A stretch of DNA of 64,000 bases from contig NZ_FWXX01000001.1 in NCBI RefSeq assembly GCF_900176475.1, forward strand, positions 62,001-126,000, written 5' to 3'. Origin of the DNA: Tropicibacter naphthalenivorans (GTDB lineage Bacteria; Pseudomonadota; Alphaproteobacteria; Rhodobacterales; Rhodobacteraceae). Shown piece by piece: positions 43,652 through 51,982 of the stretch; the first letter of the stretch is position 1; each line of letters opens with the position of its first letter. Below the pieces are notes generated by a model. That model was not told the DNA's origin. It saw only the letters and a program-made list of their open reading frames with translations, and did not search any database. Position numbers and translations under genes: made by a program.

Positions 43652-45327
43652 TAGCTGTGCTCTTCGCGCGCCGTCGCCGCCAGCGCTTGGTTATAGCGTT
43701 TCAAGGCATCCACCTGGAACAACGCGCCCTGCAACACGGGCGTGCTCTCTTCGCCCTCCAGAGCCACCACCGGCAAAAAGGCCACGCCAGACCGGTCGAA
43801 CATCGGCAAGGCCACCTCCAGCGTTGCTTGCCCTTGCAGGAACAGACCCTGCTCGATCATCCGCTGGCACGCATCGGGGTCCGCCGCCCCCTCGTCCCCC
43901 AACTTGCGCATCACGCCGCTGACCCGGAACATGGCAAGCAGATAGGCCTGCGGCCCTTCAGCCAGATGCACGTTGCGCCGCTCCAGCTGGGTCAGGAAAA
44001 AGCTGCGATCTACCACCCGCGACGCCAGCGCAGTGGACATGGACACGGAAATCATCACCGCCAACCCCGTCTGCCAGTCGCCCGTCAGTTCGAACACGAT
44101 CAAGGTTGTCGAAATCGGCGCCCCCAACACGGCCGCCGCCACCGCCCCCATCCCCGCCAAAGCGTAAAGCGTAAAGGCCGAGGACGCATCGGGGAAAAAT
44201 CCGGTGGCAATATGCCCGAACACAAGGCCCGTCAGCGCCCCAACCATCAGCGACGGCGAGAAAATCCCGCCCCCCATGCGCCCCGCCATGGTAATTGACA
44301 CCGCCGCCACCTTGACCACCGCAAAGATGAACGCCGCCCCCAGCCCGAGGTTGCCGGTCAGCGCCAGAGAGGTTGTCTCATACCCCACGCCAATCACGTG
44401 CGGAAAGTAAATCGCAATCACCCCCAGCAGCAGCCCCGCCACCGCCGGGCGCATCCAATGCGGCAACCCAAGCCGCCGCTGCAACGCGGTTTCCAGATCA
44501 TCCGCAAAGAAAATCGTGCGCATCATGATCACCGCGATCAGGCCGCACACCAGCCCCAGCAGGAAAAATGCCGGCAATTCGAGGTAGAATTCCACCGTGG
44601 TTGTGCCCGGCAAGACAAACTCGGTCACGTCGCCGTAGACCAGCCGGTTGATCACCGTCCCCGCCGCCGAGGCCACCACGATGGGCGCAAAAGCGTGCAA
44701 GGCAAAGTGGCGCAAGACCACTTCAAGCGCGAACAACGCCCCGGCGATGGGCGCGTTGAACGAGGCAGAGACCGCCGCCGCCACGGCGCAGCCCAAAAGG
44801 TCGCGACCCGTCACTCCGTCAACCCGCAACACATTGGCAATCCAAGAGGAAAACATCGACGCGATATGCACAACCGGGCCTTCGCGCCCCGTGCTGCCCC
44901 CCGTCGACAAGGTGATCCACGAGCACAGGGCCGAGGCGATCCCGGCCTTTTTCTCGACCCGGCCGTCGTTCAGAGCGGCCCCTTCGATGACATCAGCCAC
45001 CGATCGCACGCGCCCGTCCGGCGTGGCCCAATGCAGGATAATCCCCACGGCAATGCCGCCAAATGCGGGAATCAGCAGCACCCAAATCCACGGCAGGGTT
45101 TCTGCAAAGCTTGCCAAAAGGTTGACGTTCTCGGTGCCGTAGATTGTCGCTTGCAGCCACTCGACCGCCGCGCGAAAGGCAATCGCCGCAAGCCCGCTGG
45201 CCACCCCCAGTCCCAGCGCAATGAACCAGAACTGGATCTGGCTCGGCCCTTCTTGCCGTACCAGCCGCCAGCCGCGTCGAAACGCGTTGCGCATACTGTG
45301 CACCTGCTGCCGCACCAAGCCTTGCAA
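43651..45327 (-). CDS. ClC family chloride channel/antiporter
   Basis: A 558-residue membrane protein with about ten to twelve hydrophobic segments. The anion filter regions are GGSTGREGPVVH (with the gating glutamate), GRMGGGIFSPSL and a C-terminal helix motif. Two cytosolic CBS-like stretches may follow, but the last 90 residues are only loosely like CBS. A TTG start at 45327 is preferred since GGGGAGG lies five bases upstream; an ATG 11 codons later is possible. A role in ion balance fits the osmotic genes nearby. Confidence 0.92.
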   Translation of the reverse strand: MQGLVRQQVHSMRNAFRRGWRLVRQEGPSQIQFWFIALGLGVASGLAAIAFRAAVEWLQATIYGTENVNLLASFAETLPWIWVLLIPAFGGIAVGIILHWATPDGRVRSVADVIEGAALNDGRVEKKAGIASALCSWITLSTGGSTGREGPVVHIASMFSSWIANVLRVDGVTGRDLLGCAVAAAVSASFNAPIAGALFALEVVLRHFALHAFAPIVVASAAGTVINRLVYGDVTEFVLPGTTTVEFYLELPAFFLLGLVCGLIAVIMMRTIFFADDLETALQRRLGLPHWMRPAVAGLLLGVIAIYFPHVIGVGYETTSLALTGNLGLGAAFIFAVVKVAAVSITMAGRMGGGIFSPSLMVGALTGLVFGHIATGFFPDASSAFTLYALAGMGAVAAAVLGAPISTTLIVFELTGDWQTGLAVMISVSMSTALASRVVDRSFFLTQLERRNVHLAEGPQAYLLAMFRVSGVMRKLGDEGAADPDACQRMIEQGLFLQGQATLEVALPMFDRSGVAFLPVVALEGEESTPVLQGALFQVDALKRYNQALAATAREEHS

Positions 45328-45410
45328 TCGGACCTCCCCGGAACCAGTGGCTTTTCTCTGTTGTCACCGCCCGTTAACATGTCGCGAAACGAGGCAAGGA
45401 CCAAGAACAG

Positions 45411-46784
45411 ATGGCCATCGCACAGGCGCTTGAAGAGTTACACAATCTCCTAGGCGAACGGCTCCGTCGGGCCAAGCCCGAACTGGACGCGCATGGCCAT
45501 TCCGAATCCTATTTCCCCAATACGCCGCCCGATGCGGTCGCCTATCCGGTGTCCACCGACGAAGTGCGCCGCCTTGTTAACATTTGCGCGGCCCATAACT
45601 GCCCCATGGTCGGCTGGGGCGCGGGCACCTCCCTAGAGGGGCACGGGTTGGCGGTGCGCGGCGGCGTCGTCGTCGATTTCAGCCGCATGAACAAGGTTCT
45701 GGAAATTCGCCCCGCCGATATGGACGTCACCGTGCAGCCCGGCGTCACCCGCGAAGCGCTGAACGAAGAGCTGCGCGCCACCGGCCTGTTCTTTCCCGTG
45801 GACCCCGGCGCCAATGCCTCGATCGGGGGGATGGCCATGACGCGGGCGTCTGGCACCACCACCGTCCGCTATGGGTCCATGCGCGATAACGTCATGGGAT
45901 TGCAGGCGGTTTTGGCCGATGGCCGGGTGATCCACACCGGCAGCCGCGCCCGCAAATCCGCCGCCGGATACGATCTGACGGCGATGTTTGTCGGCTCCGA
46001 AGGCACTTTGGGCCTCGTCACGGAACTGACCCTGAAACTGCATGGCATCCCCGAGGCGACCTCGGCCGGGATTTGCAGCTTTGAGCGGATCGAAGACGCC
46101 GTGAACTGTGTTCAAGAAACGATCCAGATGGGGATTCCCATGGCGCGGATCGAATTCGTCGACGCCGCGACCACGCAGGCCTTTAACGCTTATGCCGGGT
46201 CGGACATGCCCGCCGTGCCGCACCTGATGGTGGAATTCAACGGCTCGCCCGAGAGTGTCGCGCAGGACGCCGACCGCTTTGCCGAGATCGTCGCCGACCA
46301 CGGCGGCTCGCCTTTTCAATGGTCCGCCCGCGAAGAGGAACACCGCGCGCTTTGGGCCATGCGCCACAACGGCTATTACGCGATCCTCGCCTCGCGCCCC
46401 GGCGCGCGGGCTATTGTCACCGACATTTGCGTGCCGATTTCCCGTTTGGCGCAAGCGGTTAAGGAGACGCAGTACGACATCGCCGCCAGCGATATTCCCG
46501 GCCCGATCCTTGGGCATGTGGGCGACGGGAACTTTCACACCATCCTGTTGATCGACCCCGACCAGCCCGCCGAGATGCTCGAGGCCAAGCGCCTGTCCGA
46601 CGCCATGGCCGAGCGCGCCATCCGTCTGGGCGGCACCTGTACGGGTGAACACGGCGTCGGCATGGGCAAGACCGCCTTTATGCGCCAAGAGCACGGCGAT
46701 GCCTGGGACGTGATGGGCAGCATCAAGACCGCGTTGGACCCGCGCGACCTGATGAACCCCGGCAAACTGGTCCCGCAGGGGTAA
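45411..46784 (+). CDS. FAD-binding oxidase of the D-lactate dehydrogenase/GlcD type
   Basis: A 457-residue flavoprotein. The PCMH FAD domain (VGWGAGTSLEGHGLAV, DPGANASIGGMAMTRASGTT, VGSEGTLGLVTE) is followed by the C-terminal FAD oxidase domain (ILGHVGDGNFHTILLI, TGEHGVGMGK). It is closest to cytochrome-linked D-lactate dehydrogenases; GlcD of the glycolate oxidase complex is the main alternative, but glcE and glcF are not adjacent. The ATG at 45411 gives a standard N-terminus. Confidence 0.9.
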   Translation: MAIAQALEELHNLLGERLRRAKPELDAHGHSESYFPNTPPDAVAYPVSTDEVRRLVNICAAHNCPMVGWGAGTSLEGHGLAVRGGVVVDFSRMNKVLEIRPADMDVTVQPGVTREALNEELRATGLFFPVDPGANASIGGMAMTRASGTTTVRYGSMRDNVMGLQAVLADGRVIHTGSRARKSAAGYDLTAMFVGSEGTLGLVTELTLKLHGIPEATSAGICSFERIEDAVNCVQETIQMGIPMARIEFVDAATTQAFNAYAGSDMPAVPHLMVEFNGSPESVAQDADRFAEIVADHGGSPFQWSAREEEHRALWAMRHNGYYAILASRPGARAIVTDICVPISRLAQAVKETQYDIAASDIPGPILGHVGDGNFHTILLIDPDQPAEMLEAKRLSDAMAERAIRLGGTCTGEHGVGMGKTAFMRQEHGDAWDVMGSIKTALDPRDLMNPGKLVPQG

Positions 46785-46853
46785 TCCACGCACGATTTCG
46801 GGCGTTTTGCGTACGAAACCCCGCCATCAAGGGCATTTCCCGCACAAAATCGG

Positions 46854-47405
46854 TCACTCCGCCAATCGCTCCGCCAAATCCGCAGCACTCACCGCCCGCA
46901 CGCGCCGCGCCGCCTCGTCTGGCAGCGGCATCGCCCCCGTGGCGCAGCGGATCTGCCAGTCCCCGACCAACAGCCCGAACCACAGGTCCACCGACACGCC
47001 GGGGGCCAAGCGCCCCACCTCGGACGCCACTTTTGGGAACACACGCCCCCGCCCCTCTTGGGCCAAGGCGGCGCCAAGCTGGTCCGACGCATCCGCCGCC
47101 GCCGCCCGGTTCAAAGCCACGGCGCGCGGGCTGAGCAACATCGCCAACAGCGCCTCACCCAACTCGGTCAAATCGGCGTATCCCCCGGCGTCCAGCCGCT
47201 CTTCGACCAAGCCGGCATTGCGCTGGATCAGCGCGCGGAACAGCCCGGTCTTGTCGCCGTACCACCGATAGAGCGTCTCATTCGACGCCTTGGCCCGCTT
47301 GGCCACCGCCAGCATGGACAAGCCGCCAAACCCTTTGTCTGACAGGATTTCATAGGCCGCATCGGCGATCTGCGCCGCGCGGGCTTCCTTGGCATCTGGC
47401 CCCAT
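46854..47405 (-). CDS. TetR family regulator
   Basis: A 183-residue regulator with the helix-turn-helix LSMLAVAKRAKASNETLYRWY at about residues 30-50. The ligand domain has the leucine-rich pattern of a TetR dimer core but no recognised subfamily. AAAGGGGG lies seven bases before the ATG at 47405. It is divergent from a small membrane protein, with a repeated operator between them, so it most likely controls both. Confidence 0.9.
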   Translation of the reverse strand: MGPDAKEARAAQIADAAYEILSDKGFGGLSMLAVAKRAKASNETLYRWYGDKTGLFRALIQRNAGLVEERLDAGGYADLTELGEALLAMLLSPRAVALNRAAAADASDQLGAALAQEGRGRVFPKVASEVGRLAPGVSVDLWFGLLVGDWQIRCATGAMPLPDEAARRVRAVSAADLAERLAE

Positions 47406-47441
47406 CCCGGCCCCCTTTCGCAAAAACCTCTTGACGCAAAC

Positions 47442-47489
47442 CGTACACCTCAATACGCCTAAAGGGCAAGCGTACACATGGTTACGCCT
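47442..47489. promoter_or_regulatory. Duplicated operator between the TetR and membrane-protein genes
   Basis: CGTACAC-N5-TACGCCT occurs twice in direct orientation, at 47442-47460 and 47471-47489, exactly 29 bases apart. Each unit also has the dyad CGTA-N8-TACG, the size of a TetR dimer site. TTGACG (47431-47436), a good -35 box, stands just before the first copy. Confidence 0.75.
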
Positions 47490-47511
47490 TAACGAAGTGA
47501 AAGGATACCCA

Positions 47512-47886
47512 ATGACCGACCAACGCCCGACGCGCGCCGCCTTGGCGATGCTGATCACCGTTCAAACCCTGATGCTGGGCAGCCTCTATGCCGGGGTGGA
47601 ACCGCACCCGCCTGCGACCATCCCGCCCTTTGCGCTGGCCCCGTTCCTCAGCGTTGCCATCGGCACCTGCGGGACGGCGTGGATCATGGGCGACAGCCGC
47701 GCCGGACGTATCCTGAGCGCGCTCAGCGCCGTACTGGCGCTGGTCTCTTTCGGTCCTCAGAAGTACTTTGACCCGGCCTTTCCGCTGATCTGGCCCGCCG
47801 TCATCGCCGCGCAGATCAGCGTCGCCACCCTGCTCGCGCAGCTCAGCCCGCGCCTCCAGCGCAGCGCCCGAACGCAGGCCGCCTAG
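47512..47886 (+). CDS. Small membrane protein of unknown function
   Basis: A 124-residue protein with about four hydrophobic helices (ALAMLITVQTLMLGSLYAG, LAPFLSVAIGTCGTAWIMG, ILSALSAVLALVSFG, LIWPAVIAAQISVATLLAQL). AAAGGA precedes the ATG. It is divergent from the TetR gene and is the likely controlled target. No substrate or enzyme motif is visible. Confidence 0.8.
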   Translation: MTDQRPTRAALAMLITVQTLMLGSLYAGVEPHPPATIPPFALAPFLSVAIGTCGTAWIMGDSRAGRILSALSAVLALVSFGPQKYFDPAFPLIWPAVIAAQISVATLLAQLSPRLQRSARTQAA

Positions 47887-47935
47887 CGGGACGGTGGGCG
47901 GGGCGATGTGCCACCGGCACGAGCGCCGAACAGCG

Positions 47936-49585
47936 TCAGCCCAGCAAGGACCGCGCCGCCGCCCGCGCCTCTGGGGTCACCGTATCGCCCGATAGCATCC
48001 GGGCGATCTCATCCTCGCGCTCTTGCGGCGCGAGGGGCACGACCTCGGACAGGGTCACATCGTCCACAACGCGTTTCGCCACGCGCCAGTGATGCGCGCC
48101 AAGGGCCGCGACCTGCGGCGAGTGCGTCACCACCAGGACCTGCCCGCCTTCGGCCAAAGCGGCCAAGCGCCGCCCCACGGCGTCCGCCGTCGCCCCGCCA
48201 ACGCCCCGGTCGATCTCGTCGAAAATCATCGTCACGCCGGCGTCGCGTTCCTCGGACAAGCACACTTTCAACGCCAGCAAGAAGCGCGACAGCTCCCCGC
48301 CCGAGGCGATCTTGTTCAACGGTCCAGACGGCGCGCCGGGGTTGGTCCCCACGGTGAACTGCACCGCGTCGCGGCCTTCCGGGCCTTCGGGGGCGCGAGA
48401 CACTTCGGTGCGGAACACCGCGCGCTCCATTTTCAAAGGGGCAAGCTCTGCCGCCACCGCCGCGTCCAGCCGCTCTGCTGCCGCCGCGCGCGCCTCGGTC
48501 AAGGCGTCCGCCGCCGCATCATAGGCGCGCTCAGCCTCGCGCACGGCCTTTTCCAAACCGTCGATCTGCGCCTCGCCCGCGTCCAAGGCCGCCAGCCGCG
48601 CACCCAAAGTCTCGGCCAAACCCGCCAGATCATCGGCCAAAACCGAGTGCTTGCGCGCCAGCCCACGCAGGGCAAAGAGCCGCTCTTCGGTCTCTTCCAG
48701 CTCTGCCGGGTTAAACTCCAACGCATCGAGACAATCGGCCACCCCGCGCGCCGCATCGTCCAGCTCGGCCATGGCGCGCACCAGCGCCTCCATCGGGGCG
48801 TCCAGCCGCCCGTCGGCCTTGTCCGCCGCCCCTTCGAGCCAGCGCAGCGCGCTGGACATGGCCCCTTCGGCCCCGTCGTATCCCAGCGCCGAGGACGCCT
48901 GCGCGATGTCCTCGCGGATCTTTTCCGCCGACTGCATCATGCGGCGCTTGGCATCCAGCTGCGCCTCTTCGCCGGGTTCGGGCGACAGCTTGTCCAGCTC
49001 GGCCACCGCGTGCCGCAGGAAATCCTCTTCGGCCTGCACCGCCTCGAGCGCTTTGCGCGCCGCGTCCAGCTCCTTGCGCGAGGCGCCCAGCGTTTTCCAC
49101 GCCGCGCGCACCGCCTGCGCCTGAGGCTCATACGTGCCGTAATCGTCCAGGATCGCCCGGTGCCCTTTCGGGTCCAACAACCCGCGATCGTCGTGCTGGC
49201 CGTGCAGCTCCACCAGCGTCTCGGACAGCCGACGCAGCACCTCGCCCGAGACACGCCGGTCATTGACCCAGCCGGTCTTGCGCCCGTCGGCGGTATTGAC
49301 CCGCCGCAGGATCAGCTCATCCCCCGACGGCAAGCCCGCCTCTTCCAGCACACCGCGCGCCGCATGGCCGCTGGCCAGATCGAACACGGCGGTCACCTCG
49401 CCCTGCGCCGCGCCCTTGCGCACCAGTTCAGCGCGCCCGCGCCAGCCCAGCACGAACCCCAGCGAGTCCAAAAGGATCGACTTGCCCGCCCCGGTTTCCC
49501 CGGTCAGCACGTTCAATCCCGGCTGAAACGCAAGGTCCAGCCGTTCGATGATCAACATATCTCTGATTTCAAGCGCGCGCAGCAT
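47936..49585 (-). CDS. recN: DNA repair protein RecN
   Basis: A 549-residue SMC-like ATPase in double-strand break repair. Walker A is GETGAGKS at residues 29-36, the ABC signature is IASGGELSRFLLALK, and Walker B is TMIFDEIDRGVGG; between them is the RecN coiled coil. AGGTGG lies six bases before the ATG at 49585; a GTG three codons earlier is unlikely. I saw no GTTC-N7-GTTC box directly upstream. Confidence 0.97.
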   Translation of the reverse strand: MLRALEIRDMLIIERLDLAFQPGLNVLTGETGAGKSILLDSLGFVLGWRGRAELVRKGAAQGEVTAVFDLASGHAARGVLEEAGLPSGDELILRRVNTADGRKTGWVNDRRVSGEVLRRLSETLVELHGQHDDRGLLDPKGHRAILDDYGTYEPQAQAVRAAWKTLGASRKELDAARKALEAVQAEEDFLRHAVAELDKLSPEPGEEAQLDAKRRMMQSAEKIREDIAQASSALGYDGAEGAMSSALRWLEGAADKADGRLDAPMEALVRAMAELDDAARGVADCLDALEFNPAELEETEERLFALRGLARKHSVLADDLAGLAETLGARLAALDAGEAQIDGLEKAVREAERAYDAAADALTEARAAAAERLDAAVAAELAPLKMERAVFRTEVSRAPEGPEGRDAVQFTVGTNPGAPSGPLNKIASGGELSRFLLALKVCLSEERDAGVTMIFDEIDRGVGGATADAVGRRLAALAEGGQVLVVTHSPQVAALGAHHWRVAKRVVDDVTLSEVVPLAPQEREDEIARMLSGDTVTPEARAAARSLLG

Positions 49586-49690
49586 GTCTGCCACCTATCA
49601 AAACCGCGCCGCCCGCAAAACCCGTTTGCAGGCGGTCCGCAGTGGAAAGTCCATAAGTCATCGGAAAAGACCAGCGCAAAGAGCGGCCCG

Positions 49691-50545
49691 TCAGAGCCAC
49701 TCGCCCTTGATCATCTGGCGGTACACCGCACCCAACCAGTTGTCCTTGAACACCTTCGGCTCCAGCCCCTGGCCGGTCAGCAACTTATAGCTGTCCTCGT
49801 ACCAATCGGTGGACTGGTAGTTGTGGCCAAGGATGGCGGCGGCGGTCTGCGCCTCTTGGGTCAGACCCAGCGAGAGGTAGCTTTCCACCAAGCGGTGCAG
49901 CGCCTCGGGGGTGTGGGTCGTGGTCTGGAAATCCTCGACCACAACGCGAAACCGGCTGATCGCCGCGCCGTAATGCGCCCGCTTGAGGTAGTAGCGCCCG
50001 ATCTCCATCTCTTTGCCAGCAAGGTGGTCAAAGGCGAGGTCGAATTTCAAAATCGCCGAGCGCGCATATTCGCTGTCGGGATAGCGTTCGATCACCACGC
50101 GCAGCGCCTGCAACGCCTGAAAGGTCAAGCCTTGGTCGCGGCCCACCAGCTCGATCTGGTCGTAGTAGGACAGCGCCAGCAGGTACTGCGCATAGGCTGC
50201 GTCGTCATCCGCCGGGTAAAAGTCGATGAACCGCTGCGCCGCGGCGCGCGCCTCTTCGTAGGCTTTGTCCTGATGAAAGGCGTAGGCCTGCATGATCAAC
50301 GCGCGCTTGGCCCAGTCGGAATAGGGGTAAAGCCGCTCGACCTCGCCAAAGTAATAGGCGGCGTCCTCGTTGTCCTTGCGCGACAGCTCGTATTCGCCAC
50401 GCTCAAAGATCTGCTCGGCGGTGAACGTCTCTAGCGGTGCGCCGTTCGGCCCCTTGCCCTTGGCTTGGAATTCCCCGCAGCCAGACAAGGTCAAGGCACA
50501 CAAGGCCACCCCGATCACGAACTTATGCGATCTTCCCCCTGCCAT
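49691..50545 (-). CDS. bamD: Outer membrane assembly lipoprotein BamD
   Basis: A 284-residue lipoprotein of the BAM complex. The lipobox is LTLSGC with Cys23 as the lipid site. Tetratricopeptide helices follow in order: RGEYELSRKDNEDAAYYFGE, AYEEARAAAQRFIDFYP, QALQALRVVIERYPDSEYA and GRYYLKRAHYGAAISRFR. GAGGGA precedes the ATG at 50545. It lies between lpxC and recN, as in many alphaproteobacteria. Confidence 0.96.
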   Translation of the reverse strand: MAGGRSHKFVIGVALCALTLSGCGEFQAKGKGPNGAPLETFTAEQIFERGEYELSRKDNEDAAYYFGEVERLYPYSDWAKRALIMQAYAFHQDKAYEEARAAAQRFIDFYPADDDAAYAQYLLALSYYDQIELVGRDQGLTFQALQALRVVIERYPDSEYARSAILKFDLAFDHLAGKEMEIGRYYLKRAHYGAAISRFRVVVEDFQTTTHTPEALHRLVESYLSLGLTQEAQTAAAILGHNYQSTDWYEDSYKLLTGQGLEPKVFKDNWLGAVYRQMIKGEWL

Positions 50546-50644
50546 GCTCGACGTCCCTCTACTGCGACCCAAGCGGTTTATGCACCGCGTTTCGACAGTG
50601 GTCTAGCACATAAAATCGCGAGGCAAAATGTCTTAACCGTGAAT

Positions 50645-50653
50645 TAATCCACA
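50645..50653 (+). promoter_or_regulatory. Near-consensus DnaA box before bamD
   Basis: TAATCCACA differs at one position from the consensus TTATCCACA. It lies in the lpxC-bamD gap, about 100 bases before the bamD start. Confidence 0.4.
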
Positions 50654-50674
50654 GCGTTGCAAAGCGGGCCGGTT

Positions 50675-51598
50675 TCACGCCACCGCCGGGATGTCGTGCC
50701 GTTCGACGCCTGCGCCGGGCAGTTGCTCTGCCATGGCTGCATCGCAGGTCACCACGCGGTAAGCGTCTGGATTCGCGAAGAGTTCGCGCAGCAGGGCGTT
50801 GGTGATCGCGTGGCCCGCCTTGTGGCCATCGTAGTGGCCGATGATCGGCGCACCGGCCAGCGACAGATCGCCGAGCGCGTCCAGCATCTTGTGACGGACG
50901 GGTTCATCGTCGTGGCGCAGGCCCGCGCCGCTCTCGACCTTGTCACCGTCAAAGACAATGGCGTTCTCGCCGGGGATGCCCCCCAGCGCCAGACCATTGG
51001 CCTGCATGTAATCCACCTCGGCGCGGCGGCAAAAGGTGCGGCAGTTCGACAGCTCGCGCACAAAGGTGCCATTGGCGAGGTTCAGCGCCTTGGTCTGCTG
51101 GCCGATGGCTTCGTCGACAAAATCGATGTGGAACTTCATGGTGAAGCCCTGCCCCGGGCTGAGCATCGCCCAGCCGCCCGCCGTGTGCACCGCCACCGGG
51201 TTGAGGATCTCGATCGCGCGGACCGGCGCGGACAGGCTGCGGACCCCGCGCGCGAGGATGGCGCGCACGAATTCGGCGCTCGACCCGTCGAGGATCGGCA
51301 CTTCGGGACCGTCGATTTCGATCAAGGCGTTGTGCACGCCGCAGCCCGCCAGGGCCGCCATGACATGTTCAATGGTCGAGACAAAAACGCCGGCGCCGTT
51401 GACGATCTTGGTGCACAGCGGCGAGACCTCGACCGCGTCAAAGCGCGCCGGGATCATCGTGTCGCCCAGCGAGATGTCCGTGCGTTTGAACCACACGCCG
51501 TAATCAGCGCTGGCCGGGTGAATGGTCATGCGCGCGGGTTGGCCGGAATGCAGGCCAACGCCGGTAAAGGTGATTGCGGATCGAACAGTTGTTTGCAC
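50675..51598 (-). CDS. lpxC: UDP-3-O-acyl-N-acetylglucosamine deacetylase
   Basis: A 307-residue zinc enzyme for the committed step of lipid A synthesis. The catalytic Glu-His pair is at residues 77-78 (STIEHVMAAL); the other zinc ligands are the His and Asp of RHKMLDALGDL, and the active-site histidine is in YDGHKAGHAI. The N-terminus (TTVRSAITFTGVGLHSG) is typical. It is downstream of ftsZ on the same strand, after a terminator. Confidence 0.98.
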   Translation of the reverse strand: MQTTVRSAITFTGVGLHSGQPARMTIHPASADYGVWFKRTDISLGDTMIPARFDAVEVSPLCTKIVNGAGVFVSTIEHVMAALAGCGVHNALIEIDGPEVPILDGSSAEFVRAILARGVRSLSAPVRAIEILNPVAVHTAGGWAMLSPGQGFTMKFHIDFVDEAIGQQTKALNLANGTFVRELSNCRTFCRRAEVDYMQANGLALGGIPGENAIVFDGDKVESGAGLRHDDEPVRHKMLDALGDLSLAGAPIIGHYDGHKAGHAITNALLRELFANPDAYRVVTCDAAMAEQLPGAGVERHDIPAVA

Positions 51599-51812
51599 GG
51601 GTTATCCCATCTTTCACTCGCAGTCCCCCCACGGAATGCGGCATTGACCATGTGTTAAGGGATCAGGCGGGGCGGCCTCAAATCAAAGTTTGTAACCGCT
51701 TGAAACATGCCAATTCCCTTGTCGGCGGAACCTTGCCAAAAGAGATTTCCAGCGCCTTAAGGCCCTGATTTCAAATCCTTTTTAGGGGTAGGAATCGGTT
51801 AACCACTCCCAC

Positions 51813-51821
51813 TTATCCACA
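51813..51821 (+). promoter_or_regulatory. Perfect DnaA box in the lpxC/ftsZ gap
   Basis: TTATCCACA fits the DnaA-box consensus TTATNCACA exactly. It lies about 215 bases before the lpxC start and 160 bases after the ftsZ stop. Confidence 0.6.
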
Positions 51822-51910
51822 GAGTTTTCCCGGCCAATTCGCGCCCACTCGGACGATTGTTCACGGGAAACTGTTACAACCCGTAACAAGCGGCCTTTCC
51901 CTGTCACAAA

Positions 51911-51937
51911 AAGAAAACGCCCCCACGAGGGGGGCGG
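51911..51937 (-). terminator. Intrinsic terminator of ftsZ
   Basis: On the minus strand CGCCCCC-type and GGGGGCG arms (51918-51935) enclose four bases and are followed by TTTTCTTTTTG. It lies about 45 bases after the ftsZ stop, at the end of the division cluster. Confidence 0.9.
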
Positions 51938-51982
51938 TTCCAAAGCGATTTGAATTTGGGCCTAGAGGCTTAGTTTGCCAGA

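Larger units (their letters stand above)
51599..51982. other. Gap between lpxC and ftsZ
   Basis: 384 bases without a gene. It holds the ftsZ terminator, a perfect DnaA box at 51813-51821 (TTATCCACA) and the probable lpxC promoter region, which is more A+T-rich than the flanks. TTGTTAC/GTAACA-like dyads occur near 51872-51890 (TGTTACAACCCGTAACA). Confidence 0.7.

Noticed and set aside
49586-49690. LexA box before recN
   Set aside because: RecN is often SOS-controlled, but I found no GTTC-N7-GTTC or its complement in this gap.
48023-50434. 803-codon plus-strand frame opposite recN and bamD
   Set aside because: Composition typical of antisense frames (R, Q, H rich); recN and bamD carry all motifs on the minus strand.
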